The notes: generated from the letters alone by a model not told the origin. Counted from the stretch's first letter, positions 1-8,317 are shown. The stretch: DNA of 64,000 nt from JAAYCI01 sp031551695 (GCA_031551695.1 JAVBNG010000021.1:43238-107237), one strand, 5' to 3'. Made by a program: numbers and translations.

Positions 1-80
1 TCGTTCAGCGCGCCGGAAACACCCTCCAGCGTTACCAGCGGGCCGTTGATTTGTGAAAGGCCGATATATTCCATCGCCAT
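1..80 (-). CDS. ntpB: V-type ATP synthase subunit B, N-terminus only
   Basis: The window edge cuts this gene, leaving about 26 codons, which open MAMEYIGLSQINGPLVTLEG. The pattern YxGLxxINGPLVxLEG is typical of the B subunit, the nucleotide-binding but mainly regulatory partner of catalytic subunit A in the V1 hexamer. An AGGAG box lies about 9 bases before the ATG at 80. It follows subunit A on the same strand after a 67-base gap, so it is the next gene of the operon. Identity rests on the short N-terminus plus position. Confidence 0.85.
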   Translation of the reverse strand, partial: MAMEYIGLSQINGPLVTLEGVSGALN

Positions 81-147
81 GGGGCTCCACTCCTGTCCGG
101 GAAATTTGGCGGCATTTTTGCTGCCGCGCCAGGCTGCCGTTTATATG

Positions 148-1923
148 CTACATCGCTTCGCGCAATTTAACAAGCTTTGCTCCGGCTTCATCAATTTCTT
201 TGTAATAACTGTCAAATTTAGAGAGATCGTCATTGGGTACGTCAAACTTGCAGCGGATGACATCCTCGAACACGCCGGTATCGCGGATATCGCTGACCGT
301 AACGCCCTTTTCAATCAATTCCTTCGATTTGTCGTTTAAATATAAAATCAGCTTCATCATGGCAAGCTGCTTTGGCAGCGGGGTATAGGTGTCGGCGGCG
401 TTGTAAGCATTTTGCTGCAAAAAGCCGCTGCGGATGACCCGCGCCACCTCAAGGGTAAGCTTTTGGCTGTCGGGCAAAACGTCGCTGCCAATCAGCTTCA
501 CAATCTCCTGCAGGCTGGTCTCCTCGCTCAGCAGGCTTTGGATGCGGCCGCGCAGGGCGGGCCAGTCCTCCGTCACTTCTTTTTTATAATAGGGGTCCAG
601 GTCCTCGAAATACTCGCTGTAGCTGATGTTCCAGTTGATGGCAGGGTAATGGCGGGCGTAGGCGAGGGACTTGTCCAGCGCCAAAAAGCAGCGCACAAAA
701 CGCTTGGTGTTTTGAGTCACGGGCTCGGAAAAGTCGCCTCCCTGGGGGGAAACCGCGCCGATGATGGTGATGGAGCCGTGGGTGCCGTTCAGATTTTGGG
801 TGCTGCCCGCACGCTCATAAAAGCCGGCCAGGCGGCTGGGCAGGTACGCGGGAAAGCCCTCCTCGGCGGGCATTTCCTCCAAACGGCCGGAAATTTCGCG
901 CAGCGCCTCGGCCCAGCGGGAGGTGGAGTCCGCGATCATGGTCACATCATAGCCCATGTCGCGGTAATATTCAGCCAGGGTAACACCGGTGTAAATGGAC
1001 GCCTCGCGCGCGGCCACAGGCATGTTGGACGTGTTGGCGATGAGGGCGGTGCGCTCGGTCATCAGCTTGCCGCTTTTCGGGTCTATCAGTTCGCCGAATT
1101 CCTCCAGCACCTGGGTCATTTCGTTGCCGCGCTCGCCGCAGCCCACGTATACCACAATGTCCGCGTCGCTCCATTTGGCAATTTGGTGCTGGGTCATGGT
1201 TTTGCCGGTGCCGAAGCCGCCGGGCACGGCGGCCGCGCCGCCCTTGGCAATGGGAAACAAGGTGTCGATGACGCGCTGCCCCGTGACAAGCGGGCGGCCG
1301 ATGCTTTCGGCGCACTTCACCGGGCGCGGCGTTTTGATGGGCCACACCTGCGCGAGGAACAGCTCCTTTTCCTCGCCCTGCTGTGTTTGCACCTTCACGA
1401 TGGGCTCGTCGATGGTGTAGGGGCCGTTTTCGGCCACCCAGGTGACGGTGCCCGCCATGTCCGGCGGGGCCATGCTTTTGTGGGTGATGCCGGAGGTTTC
1501 CGGGCAGGTGGCGATGATCTCGCCGCCGGTGATGGCGTCGCCTTTTTTCACCGCCAGGGTCACGTCCCATTTTTTCGTATTGTCCAGCCGTGTCACCTTC
1601 AGGCCTGCCGCCATGAAGGCGCCGCTTTGCCGCTCGATATCCTTCAGCGGGCGCTCAATGCCGTCAAAAATATTCTGCATAATGCCAGGTCCGAGGGTGA
1701 TGGAAAGCGGCGCGCCGCTGCCCACCACCGGCTCGCCTACAGAAAGGCCGGTGGTTTCCTCGTATACCTGAATGACGGTGGCCTCGTCGCTCACCGATAT
1801 CACTTCGCCAATCAGCCCGGCGTCGCCCGCCATCACCATCTCCATCATTTTGAAAGAGCTGGTGTTGCGCACGGTGATGACCGGCCCATTGATTGAATAT
1901 ATGACATCTTTCAAATAATTCAC
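148..1923 (-). CDS. ntpA: V-type ATP synthase catalytic subunit A
   Basis: This is the catalytic subunit of the V1 head. It hydrolyses or makes ATP in alternation with subunit B and couples this to ion flow through the membrane sector. The 591-residue length is normal for the family. Visible features are the N-terminal beta-barrel (INGPVITV), the A-specific non-homologous insert in the first third, the Walker A loop GGFGTGKT near residue 236, the GCGERGNEM segment, and the Walker B/arginine region DSTSRWAEALREISGR followed by EGFPAYLPSRLAGFYERAG. It sits between E and B in the minus-strand operon. Family assignment is essentially certain; whether H+ or Na+ is moved cannot be told from this subunit. 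Confidence 0.98.
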   Translation of the reverse strand: MNYLKDVIYSINGPVITVRNTSSFKMMEMVMAGDAGLIGEVISVSDEATVIQVYEETTGLSVGEPVVGSGAPLSITLGPGIMQNIFDGIERPLKDIERQSGAFMAAGLKVTRLDNTKKWDVTLAVKKGDAITGGEIIATCPETSGITHKSMAPPDMAGTVTWVAENGPYTIDEPIVKVQTQQGEEKELFLAQVWPIKTPRPVKCAESIGRPLVTGQRVIDTLFPIAKGGAAAVPGGFGTGKTMTQHQIAKWSDADIVVYVGCGERGNEMTQVLEEFGELIDPKSGKLMTERTALIANTSNMPVAAREASIYTGVTLAEYYRDMGYDVTMIADSTSRWAEALREISGRLEEMPAEEGFPAYLPSRLAGFYERAGSTQNLNGTHGSITIIGAVSPQGGDFSEPVTQNTKRFVRCFLALDKSLAYARHYPAINWNISYSEYFEDLDPYYKKEVTEDWPALRGRIQSLLSEETSLQEIVKLIGSDVLPDSQKLTLEVARVIRSGFLQQNAYNAADTYTPLPKQLAMMKLILYLNDKSKELIEKGVTVSDIRDTGVFEDVIRCKFDVPNDDLSKFDSYYKEIDEAGAKLVKLREAM

Positions 1924-1952
1924 CCGCTTTGTGTGTGAATACTACTTAATTT

Positions 1953-2543
1953 TTAAAGGGCCAGCAGGCCGCTTTCGTGGAAGGCTTCGCGCTCGGCCTC
2001 CATGGCATCGTCAAGGGTTTCGTCGAACAGCACGTGGCCGCACTGCAGCCGGAAGCCGCCGAGGGCGATGGAGCGGTCTTCCCGCGCCTGCACATTGGCC
2101 GGGGCGGAAAGCTTGCCCGCGAGGGCCATATCTGCCGGGCGCAGGAACAATGTGGCAGAATCGACATTTTTTATGTCTGTTTCATGGCTTTTCAGCCTGG
2201 TTTTCATCCATTTGGTGTAGTCTTTGCCCGCGGCAAACTGTGCAAGGCCGTCCTCCACCTTTTTAAAAACCTCGTTCACAAGCCGCACGCGGTAAATCAG
2301 CAGGTCGCGGCTCGCCTTGCCGGATGCGGCGGCAAGCTCGCGCTCGTGCTGTTGGCGCAGCTGCTTTTGCACGTCGGCCACTGTGGCGGTGGAACCTGCC
2401 TGCTTGTGCGCAGCCTCCAGCGCCTCGGCACGGCGGGTGCCGGCCTCGGCAATCAGCTGCATGCCCTTTGCCTCCGCCTTGGAAATGACGGTTTCCTTGA
2501 ACGCCGCGCCGCGGGACGGGCGCTGTGTCGTGTCGGTTTTCAC
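1953..2543 (-). CDS. ntpE: V-type ATP synthase subunit E (peripheral stalk)
   Basis: A protein of about 196 residues, charged and helical in its first half, with a globular C-terminal part. This matches subunit E, which pairs with the G/H subunit to form the peripheral stalk holding the V1 head still. The N-terminal half (KAEAKGMQLIAEAGTRRAEA) is coiled-coil-like; the C-terminal region holds ALGGFRLQCG, close to the usual E-subunit GGxxLxxxxG motif. Two GTG starts are possible. The one at 2543 has an AGAGGTGA ribosome site 9 bases upstream, while the one at 2555 overlaps that site, so 2543 is preferred. It lies between F and A. The 130 bases upstream hold a strong hairpin (2625-2650). Confidence 0.88.
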   Translation of the reverse strand: MKTDTTQRPSRGAAFKETVISKAEAKGMQLIAEAGTRRAEALEAAHKQAGSTATVADVQKQLRQQHERELAAASGKASRDLLIYRVRLVNEVFKKVEDGLAQFAAGKDYTKWMKTRLKSHETDIKNVDSATLFLRPADMALAGKLSAPANVQAREDRSIALGGFRLQCGHVLFDETLDDAMEAEREAFHESGLLAL

Positions 2544-2624
2544 TTTGCTTTTCACCTCTTTTTGGGGGTGGGTTTTTGCCGGCTTTTAGCAGCTGGGCAG
2601 GCACTTTCGGTGCTATACGTTTGG

Positions 2625-2650
2625 CTGTGGCCCGCGGTGGGTGGCCACAG
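2625..2650 (-). other. Hairpin inside the V-ATPase operon
   Basis: A perfect 8-base-pair inverted repeat (CTGTGGCC and GGCCACAG) closes a 10-base loop in the gap between subunits F and E. There is no T-run after it on the minus strand, so it does not look like a full terminator. It could be an mRNA processing or stability element that sets the ratio of stalk to rotor subunits; this is inference. Confidence 0.5.
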
Positions 2651-2672
2651 GCTGCAACCGCCAAAACATGCA

Positions 2673-2981
2673 CTAGATTTTTATGCCCACCACATCGGCG
2701 ATGTACCCCTTGATGGACTGGGACACGTTGTCGCCGCCGTGGCGGTCCGGCATTTCCACCAGCAGGGGCCGCTTGGCATGCAGCTTAAAGTCAAACAACA
2801 TGTCGCGGTTTTCGCCAAACAGCTTACTTGTCACCAGCACCAGGCCAACGGTTTCGTCCGCGGCGGCCTGCTGCAAAGCGGCCTTCACCTCGGCGGGCTC
2901 GTGCGCCACCACGCCCGCCACGCCCGCCATGCGCAGGCCGGCAAGGGTGTCGACATTATCGCTGATGAGAAAATATTTCAT
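2673..2981 (-). CDS. ntpF: V-type ATP synthase subunit F
   Basis: At 102 residues this has the usual length for subunit F, the small Rossmann-like subunit on the central rotor stalk. It begins MKYFLISDNVDTLAGLRMAG, where the typical N-terminal pattern is xxVIGDxDTVxGFRLAG. The middle VGLVLVTSKLFGENRD corresponds to the conserved VALILITEEIAE strand, and the protein ends QSIKGYIADVVGIKI. It is encoded between K and E. Spacing to K is 18 bases, so the two are co-transcribed. Confidence 0.93.
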   Translation of the reverse strand: MKYFLISDNVDTLAGLRMAGVAGVVAHEPAEVKAALQQAAADETVGLVLVTSKLFGENRDMLFDFKLHAKRPLLVEMPDRHGGDNVSQSIKGYIADVVGIKI

Positions 2982-2999
2982 ATGCTTGTGTTCCTTAAG

Positions 3000-3335
3000 T
3001 CAAACCCTGTTCAAAATGAGGATGGAAATGAGCATGCCGTACAGCGCAATGCCCTCGCCCAGCGCCACAAAGATAAGCGCCTTGCCAAAGCTTTTGGGGT
3101 CTTCCGTAAGGGCGCCGATGGCGGCGGGCGCGCCCTTTCCCACGGCAATGCCGCCGCCGATGGCGGCGATGCCGGTAGACAGCGCGGCGCCGATGTAAGC
3201 CATGCCCGCGCTGAAATCGCCGCCGGAGGCAACGCCTTCCACTGTTTCAGCCAGCACCGACGGCCCGAACAGGCACGCCATGGCGAACATGAGCGATGCA
3301 AACACGATGACGCGGCCAAGTTTTGAATGTTTCAT
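3000..3335 (-). CDS. ntpK: V-type ATP synthase subunit K (membrane proteolipid)
   Basis: The c-ring subunit that carries ions across the membrane. From the ATG at 3335, preceded by GGGAGGAAA, the product is 111 residues. It has a signal-like hydrophobic N-terminus ending SVLA (residues 1-29), then one hairpin of two membrane helices: MAYIGAALSTGIAAIGGGIA and ALIFVALGEGIALYGMLISI. The Glu in LGEGIALYG is the expected ion-binding residue. This is the short two-helix form with a leader peptide, not the duplicated four-helix form of about 156 residues found in Enterococcus. Longer upstream starts lack a ribosome site. It sits between I and F. Confidence 0.93.
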   Translation of the reverse strand: MKHSKLGRVIVFASLMFAMACLFGPSVLAETVEGVASGGDFSAGMAYIGAALSTGIAAIGGGIAVGKGAPAAIGALTEDPKSFGKALIFVALGEGIALYGMLISILILNRV

Positions 3336-3357
3336 AGGTTTCCTCCCAAATGTATGT

Positions 3358-3412
3358 GGCCATACAGGCCGATATCGCCGCGCTTCGCGCGGCTCTGGGC
3401 GCAAAAAAAGGT
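3358..3412 (+). repeat. Dispersed palindromic element, family A, copy 3
   Basis: In the 122-base gap between the K and I genes the plus strand reads GCCGATATCG, then a hairpin CCGCGC-TTC-GCGCGG, then CTCTGGGCGCA. The same two flanks surround a different hairpin in the copy near 14.75 kb, and a diverged form occurs near 10.72 kb. Constant flanks around a changing stem mark a repeat family rather than chance. It lies upstream of K and could also affect operon mRNA. Confidence 0.55.
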
Positions 3413-3457
3413 TAACTGCGTTGCTGCTTCCGTACATCTGTTTCACAAACATCGCCG

Positions 3458-5401
3458 TTACTCCTCGGCGGTGTCGCTGTCCAGCTTCAGAGGTTCATAG
3501 GGCATGCCGTCCGGCTCATAAAAGCGGCTGAACACCTCGTAGTAATTCAGGCGCAACGCCTGGATGGCAACCAGCAACCCCTCAAGGCAGATGACAATGA
3601 CATTGCCAACGGCCACCACCAGCGGCGCCAGGCTGCCCGCCATTTCGGCCAGGGTCATCACCACCATCATCATGCCGGCGTGGGCCAGCACAAACCCGCC
3701 CACGCGCAAAAAACTGACCGTATTGCTCAAATATTCCAGCACCGTGACGAAAATCTCGAAAAAGCCGCTGAGCAAAATGTCGCCGGGGTTTTTGAAGTGC
3801 CAGCCGTGGCCGTTCAAAAGCTCGCTGAACGGCTCCTGCAGGTACATGAGCACAAAAGCGACCGCCACGAAGGGCAAAACACAGGCCGCCGGCAGCAAGG
3901 GCGCAGCCATCAGGTTCACCACCAACAGAATGACGCCGATGTAAAACACGAGGCCCGCAATGCCGTTGGGGCTGGTAACAGCGCCGCCGGGGTTGCCCGC
4001 TTTGAACTGCTGCACAATATTGATGCCAATGGCCAGCATCACCACAAACGCGCCAATGGCCAGCGACAAAAGCAGGATGGCCGTAACGCTTTCTCCGCTC
4101 ATCACTTCAAAGGGCAGCGCGGTAAGCCCCACACTTTGGAACATACCGCTGAACATGTGCTCGTAACCGAACACACTGCCGAACAACACGCCGAACACAA
4201 CGGAGAAAATGGCGCAGCGGGCCAAAATGGCGCCAATTTCGAGGTGCTTCATCTTATACATGAAGAAATAACCCACAACGCCCAGCACGATGCCCTGCCC
4301 CACGTCGGCGAACATCAGCCCGTATAAAATGGAATAAAGGATGGAGATGAGGAATGTGGGGTCGATGCCTCCATAGGCGGGCAGGCCGTACATTTTGGTG
4401 TACATCTCATACGGCCGGGCAAACAGGTTGTTGCGCAGCAGCACCGGCGGTGTAGCGGGCACCTGTTCACCGGTGTCGGCCTCCTTTATGTGCACGATAT
4501 GCAAATCGTCGATTTTGCTTTCAAACCGGGCGGCGTCCGCCTCCGGCACAAAGCCGCTGATGTAAAACGTGCGGTTGAACACCAGCGCGTGCTTCGACAT
4601 GGCGTACAATTGGTTCATCATAGACAGCCATGCCGTCATGTTCTGGATTTTCTCAAGTTCCGCCTTGTCCACCACGCCGGACAGGGTGTTGATGTCGGCC
4701 AGTTCCTCCTTCAGCACCGCGCTTTGCATTTGAATGCGCTTGATGGCGTCCTCCGGCCGGCCGTGCACAAACTCCGGCACCCACACCCGCTCGAAGTAAA
4801 GGCTGGACATGATCTCATCGATTTCGGCGGTGTCGTCCCCCGGGGCAAAATACAGGCCCCAGTAATACTCGTCGTCAAAGTCGTACACGACGAAATGGAA
4901 GTTGGAGGTGAAGTTGAAGCCCTTGTCCGCGTAGTATTGCAGGCGAACGTAGCCGTCCTTCGGCAAGCGGCCCACCCGCACCTTCAAAAACCTCACCGAA
5001 AAGATATCTTCCATGCTGATGTCCAAATTCGTCATGTGGGACAGCAGCGCCAGTGTCTTGGTCTGCAGGTCCAGCTCGTTCTCAATCTCCACCTTGCGGG
5101 CCGAGCGTGACGAAAGCTCGGAGGCAAATTTTTCAAGGTAGGCCTCCACCTCGGAAAGCTGGTAGGCGTCGATATTGCCCACAAAATCCGGCGCCATGGG
5201 GGAATAGCCCAAATCCTTCAAAAGGCCCTTGGCCTTTTTCAGCGGCGCGTCATAGATATTGGTGCGGTTTTCCAGGGTGGAAATAAGCGGCTCTGTTTCT
5301 TCAGGTACGAAAAGCTCGCTGCGGGCCACCGCCAGCAGCGTGTCATTCAAAAGCTTTTCGGGCCCGTAGATATTCAGGTATTTCATCTTTGCGACAGCCA
5401 T
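3458..5401 (-). CDS. ntpI: V-type ATP synthase subunit I (membrane stator)
   Basis: The large stator subunit, equivalent to eukaryotic subunit a. It forms the ion half-channels next to the proteolipid ring. The 647-residue length is normal. The soluble N-terminal half begins MAVAKMKYLNIYGPEKLLND and contains paired coiled-coil segments (YLEKFASELSSRSARKVEIE). The C-terminal half, from about residue 340, holds seven or so membrane helices including GIDPTFLISILYSILYGLMF, GDILLSGFFEIFVTVLEYLS and the conserved SFLRVGGFVLAHAGMMMVV. The AAGGAGAGG box upstream supports the ATG at 5401. It lies between C and K, with only 39 bases to C. Confidence 0.96.
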   Translation of the reverse strand: MAVAKMKYLNIYGPEKLLNDTLLAVARSELFVPEETEPLISTLENRTNIYDAPLKKAKGLLKDLGYSPMAPDFVGNIDAYQLSEVEAYLEKFASELSSRSARKVEIENELDLQTKTLALLSHMTNLDISMEDIFSVRFLKVRVGRLPKDGYVRLQYYADKGFNFTSNFHFVVYDFDDEYYWGLYFAPGDDTAEIDEIMSSLYFERVWVPEFVHGRPEDAIKRIQMQSAVLKEELADINTLSGVVDKAELEKIQNMTAWLSMMNQLYAMSKHALVFNRTFYISGFVPEADAARFESKIDDLHIVHIKEADTGEQVPATPPVLLRNNLFARPYEMYTKMYGLPAYGGIDPTFLISILYSILYGLMFADVGQGIVLGVVGYFFMYKMKHLEIGAILARCAIFSVVFGVLFGSVFGYEHMFSGMFQSVGLTALPFEVMSGESVTAILLLSLAIGAFVVMLAIGINIVQQFKAGNPGGAVTSPNGIAGLVFYIGVILLVVNLMAAPLLPAACVLPFVAVAFVLMYLQEPFSELLNGHGWHFKNPGDILLSGFFEIFVTVLEYLSNTVSFLRVGGFVLAHAGMMMVVMTLAEMAGSLAPLVVAVGNVIVICLEGLLVAIQALRLNYYEVFSRFYEPDGMPYEPLKLDSDTAEE

Positions 5402-5440
5402 GATCCCGAGACCTCTCCTTCGCCTGTAAGCCGCCAGGCA

Positions 5441-6484
5441 CTAATATTCCAGCAAAGACTGTATCTTTTCAGGCGGCATGCCGTAGCGCACGCCCTCCAC
5501 CACATTCACCACATTGTCCCGTTCCAGCTTTGCCAATTGCAAAAACGCCGCCATGCTGGCAAAGGGAGACGCCGTCATGTGCATCACCCGGCGGGCGTTT
5601 TTATAGCGCTGGCGCGCAACGGCGGTGGAAAATTCCTCCGGCGCGTCCGGCAAGGCTGCGTGGGAAGCGCCGGGCATGGCGCGCAAAATGTCCAAAACCG
5701 CAGAGGGCTGCGCCGCCTCCACCATCTGGGAAAGCTTCGCGTTCGGAATGCGGTATTTGTAGGGCATCAGCAATTCGCGGATGGCATCGTTCGAATAAAT
5801 CTTCGGGAAATACGCCTTCACGCGCATGATGAGATTCAGGTTGTACAGTTCGATCTCCTGCAAAAACAGGTTCTCCACCGCCTGCTGCTCGTCCGCGTCA
5901 AAGCTTTCGTCAATCACCCGGAACAGCCACGCGTAGTAAAACCGCAGCAGCGCCGCCTCGGTGGCGGCAAAATCGTCAAGCGCCGGGTCAATGGCAACGC
6001 GCTGGCGCAGCACACGGTAATAGCGGGTGTGGCGCATGGTCTCCACCGCCTCGGAAAAGCTCGCAGCCTGCCCGAGGGCGTACAGGTCGATGCTGGTTTT
6101 GCCGATGAGGTACGGCGGCAAAACGCGCAGGTATTTTTCTCCAAGCCCTGCGTGGATAAGGCTGAGCGCTTTCAAAATTTCCGTGGTCTCGCACTCGGCC
6201 AAATAATAGGCCGAAAACCCCGCGCCGCTCTGGTCATATTTCAGCATCAGCTCATACTTCGTGAAAATATCCAGCGACAAGAGCTCTTCTATCTGCTCGC
6301 GGTGCGGGTCCGTAGGGGAAAGGGTGGACAGGGACGCGCCGAAATAGGCGTGCCGCTTCAAGATGGCCGCCACCTCCGGTACGGTGCGCCGCCGCATCAT
6401 ATCCTGGTACTCGTGTAGCCGGATATGCTTCGCGTACATGCCGCGCGCTTTCGATATGATGGCTTCACTGGGGGAAGCCGGCAT
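5441..6484 (-). CDS. ntpC: V-type ATP synthase subunit C
   Basis: The rotor-socket subunit (C in bacteria, d in eukaryotes) that seats the central shaft on the proteolipid ring. About 347 residues, all-helical, with scattered family motifs such as SAYYLAECETTEILKALSLI, YNLNLIMRVKAYF and the C-terminal FASMAAFLQLAKLERDNVVN. The ATG at 6484 is chosen because a GAGGTG box lies six bases before it; an ATG two codons upstream overlaps that box. Bacterial operons often place C after E, but here it follows the H/G gene and precedes I. Confidence 0.9.
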   Translation of the reverse strand: MPASPSEAIISKARGMYAKHIRLHEYQDMMRRRTVPEVAAILKRHAYFGASLSTLSPTDPHREQIEELLSLDIFTKYELMLKYDQSGAGFSAYYLAECETTEILKALSLIHAGLGEKYLRVLPPYLIGKTSIDLYALGQAASFSEAVETMRHTRYYRVLRQRVAIDPALDDFAATEAALLRFYYAWLFRVIDESFDADEQQAVENLFLQEIELYNLNLIMRVKAYFPKIYSNDAIRELLMPYKYRIPNAKLSQMVEAAQPSAVLDILRAMPGASHAALPDAPEEFSTAVARQRYKNARRVMHMTASPFASMAAFLQLAKLERDNVVNVVEGVRYGMPPEKIQSLLEY

Positions 6485-6498
6485 TTCCATCACCTCGG

Positions 6499-6837
6499 TT
6501 ATTTCCGCACTTGGGTGATTCTCTCCAGGATATCCCGCACCCATTCGTCGCCGTTGCCCTTCGCCTTTTTGGCAAGGGCGGCGTGCTTTTCGGCCATTTT
6601 GGCCTCCATGGCCTTCTGGCGCGCGGCAAAATCATCGTTTTCAGCCGCCAGCGCTTTTTCGTTGATTTCGGCGCTGGTGGCGGCGGCACCTTTCAAAATC
6701 TTGGCCACCTCGGTCTTCGTCTGCTTCTCGATATACCGGCAGGTGTCATTGGCGCCTTCAATGATGTCCATCGCGGCGCGGTCCGCCTGGATGATGCGGC
6801 GCAGTTCCACTTCAATGCCTTGTTCCTCTTTTGGCAT
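6499..6837 (-). CDS. ntpH: V-type ATP synthase subunit H/G (peripheral stalk)
   Basis: A 112-residue, strongly charged, Ala/Lys/Glu-rich helical protein that starts MPKEEQGIEVELRRIIQADR and includes AALAKKAKGNGDEWVRDILE. This is the profile of the V-ATPase G/H subunit, which coils with subunit E to make the peripheral stalk. It is the first gene of the operon, 15 bases before C, and lies directly downstream of the 6S-RNA-like element. Sequence conservation in this family is low, so the call leans on position, length and coiled-coil character. Confidence 0.85.
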   Translation of the reverse strand: MPKEEQGIEVELRRIIQADRAAMDIIEGANDTCRYIEKQTKTEVAKILKGAAATSAEINEKALAAENDDFAARQKAMEAKMAEKHAALAKKAKGNGDEWVRDILERITQVRK

Positions 6838-6875
6838 AGTTACGCACTTCCCTGCCTGTTTTTTTGCAATACAAT

Positions 6876-7071
6876 GCCCGCCTTGCCGTCTGCGGCCTAG
6901 TTATAACCCACTAAAGCAGCAGGTGGGTGCCCTGCCGCGAAATTCACGCTCCCTGCATCCCAACAGCAGGCAAGGCCGCTGTGGGGAGGTCTGCAATCCA
7001 TCCGAAGACTCAGGCTCCCTTTTCATAACCAGTAGGATAAATATGGCCGCAACAGTTCGCACAAGGCAGGC
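6876..7071 (-). ncRNA. ssrS: Probable 6S RNA (ssrS-like)
   Basis: Read on the minus strand, this 196-base stretch folds like 6S RNA, the promoter mimic that binds RNA polymerase. A perfect 10-bp closing stem pairs 6876-6885 with 7062-7071. A second stem (GCGGCC/GGCCGC) pairs 6892-6897 with 7045-7050. A small hairpin on the 3' side of the central bubble (ACCCAC/GTGGGT, 6906-6911 with 6923-6928) is followed by GTTA, as in E. coli 6S RNA. A terminal stem is built from 6958-6967 with 6978-6987. Length and layout fit the family. No terminator separates it from the V-ATPase genes, which is odd. The call is made from folding by eye; a covariance search would settle it. Confidence 0.65.
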
Positions 7072-7105
7072 TAAACGGTCATGTTCGTGACAATGAGCGG
7101 CACGG

Positions 7106-7462
7106 TCATTCCCCGATGCCGAACTCCTTCAGGTCGATGTCATACAGCTCTTCAAGGCGGTTCATGAACACCTGCCCCGCGGTAAACAGCTCGTCCTCGC
7201 CATCCACAAGGTCCAAAAACTCTTCGCCGTCTTCCTCGCTTACGCGCATGATGAGCATTTCGGTCTCTTCTTCATCCGCTTCGGCACTTTCGGCGTTTTC
7301 GGCGCCGGGCTCATATTCCACCAGCGCCATATAGCGCACGTCGCCAATCACCGCGGTGTCCAGCACCTCAAACTCGTGTTCCTTGCCGTCTTCGTCCAGC
7401 AGGGTAATCAAGTCCGGCTCATAATCCAGCGCTTCGGCGGGGGTTTGGTCCATATCGCTCAT
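7106..7462 (-). CDS. DUF1292 family acidic protein
   Basis: A 118-residue, very acidic protein. The core TLLDEDGKEHEFEVLDTAVI, then RYMALVEYEP and EEETEMLIMRVSEEDGEEFL, is the DUF1292 pattern common in Firmicutes; its function is not known. The ATG at 7462 has an AGAAAGGAA box upstream, and longer readings lack one. In many Firmicutes the family lies near ruvX and alaS, but that context is absent here. It ends 35 bases before the 6S-like element, which may share its transcript. Confidence 0.85.
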   Translation of the reverse strand: MSDMDQTPAEALDYEPDLITLLDEDGKEHEFEVLDTAVIGDVRYMALVEYEPGAENAESAEADEEETEMLIMRVSEEDGEEFLDLVDGEDELFTAGQVFMNRLEELYDIDLKEFGIGE

Positions 7463-7612
7463 CGGGTTTTCCTTTCTGCCTAGCGTCCGTTTCGGGGGCC
7501 GGCGCCAAGGTTCCGCCGGCCTTGGGAACAGCCGCTCCGGCTTCGGGCTAAACCAATGATACTCCAATGGCTTTCATCCGTCAAGGCATCCGGCAAAGGC
7601 CGACGTTTTTCG

Positions 7613-7642
7613 GCAAAAACGCCCTGCGGCTTTCCGCAGGGC
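7613..7642 (-). terminator. Intrinsic terminator after the BIG2 pseudogene
   Basis: A 10-bp perfect stem (CGCCCTGCGG / CCGCAGGGCG) with a four-base loop is followed on the minus strand by TTTTT. It stands 28 bases beyond the stop codon of the BIG2 reading frame. Confidence 0.85.
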
Positions 7643-7669
7643 GCTATGCTGTTTTGGTGAAAATGATTC

Positions 7670-8045
7670 CTATTTTACAACTTTCACTTTGCACGTGGCG
7701 CTCTTTTTGGTGCCGTCTGTGGAGGTGCAGGTAATGGTTACCGTTCCCTTCTTCAGGCCCGTAACCTTTCCCTTCGACGACACCTTGGCAACGGTGGGGT
7801 CTGAGGAAGTCCACTTCAGCGTTTTGCATACGGCGGCGGAGGGGCTGACGGTCTTTTCCAGCGCTGTTCACAGGTCCGCTGCTGCCGGCAGGCTTGCTAT
7901 CTGCGGGTTCGCTGTCCGGGGTCTCGGCGGTCTCTTCCGCCACCACGCCTTCGCCTTCGGCGGGCACTTCACTCTCCGCCAGGGCGGCCGGCGGCAGCGC
8001 GGCTACCAAGATGAGTGCCGCAAGCAGTTTTTGGAATTGTTTCAT
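7670..8045 (-). pseudogene. Frameshifted secreted BIG2 (Ig-like) protein
   Basis: The gene starts at the ATG at 8045, with GGGAGGATC upstream. It encodes a signal peptide (MKQFQKLLAALILVAALPPA, then ALAES) and an acidic Glu/Ala-rich stretch. Near 7855-7868 the frame breaks. The next frame continues to a TAG at 7670 and encodes most of a BIG2 domain: LKWTSSDPTVAKVSSKGKVT, then GLKKGTVTITCTSTDG and a Cys-Lys-rich end. The domain's first strand is missing, so there is a frameshift and possibly a small internal deletion. Read without correction, the first frame gives a nonsense C-terminus down to about 7644. The plan (signal, acidic linker, BIG2) matches the protease at 43.4-46.1 kb. Confidence 0.75.
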
Positions 8046-8282
8046 CAATGATCCTCCCGTTTTCATAAAATAGCCGCGTCCAAACTGCCATCCTCATGGC
8101 CGTATAGTTATAACTGTTACAATAATACGTTAATTTACAACACCGCGCAAGATAACGTGCTGTTTTTGCTGTTATGTACAAAAAAATCCGCAATTTTGAT
8201 TTTTCCGGGATTTGGCAGGGCATTTTTGGCAAAAAAAGCGCGCAAGCGCCGCATGTTGTGGTATGATGTGTGTTGCGCGATA

Positions 8283-8291
8283 TGCTATAAT
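8283..8291 (+). promoter_or_regulatory. Extended -10 promoter for the cyclophilin gene
   Basis: TGC-TATAAT is a perfect -10 box with the TGn extension, 27 bases before the start codon. No good -35 box is visible, as is usual for extended -10 promoters. Confidence 0.55.
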
Positions 8292-8317
8292 AGTCGAAGA
8301 CATTCATCCGGGGAGGG

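Noticed and set aside
2625..2650. The hairpin between V-ATPase F and E as a terminator
   Set aside because: No T-run follows, and the essential E, A and B subunits lie downstream on the same strand.
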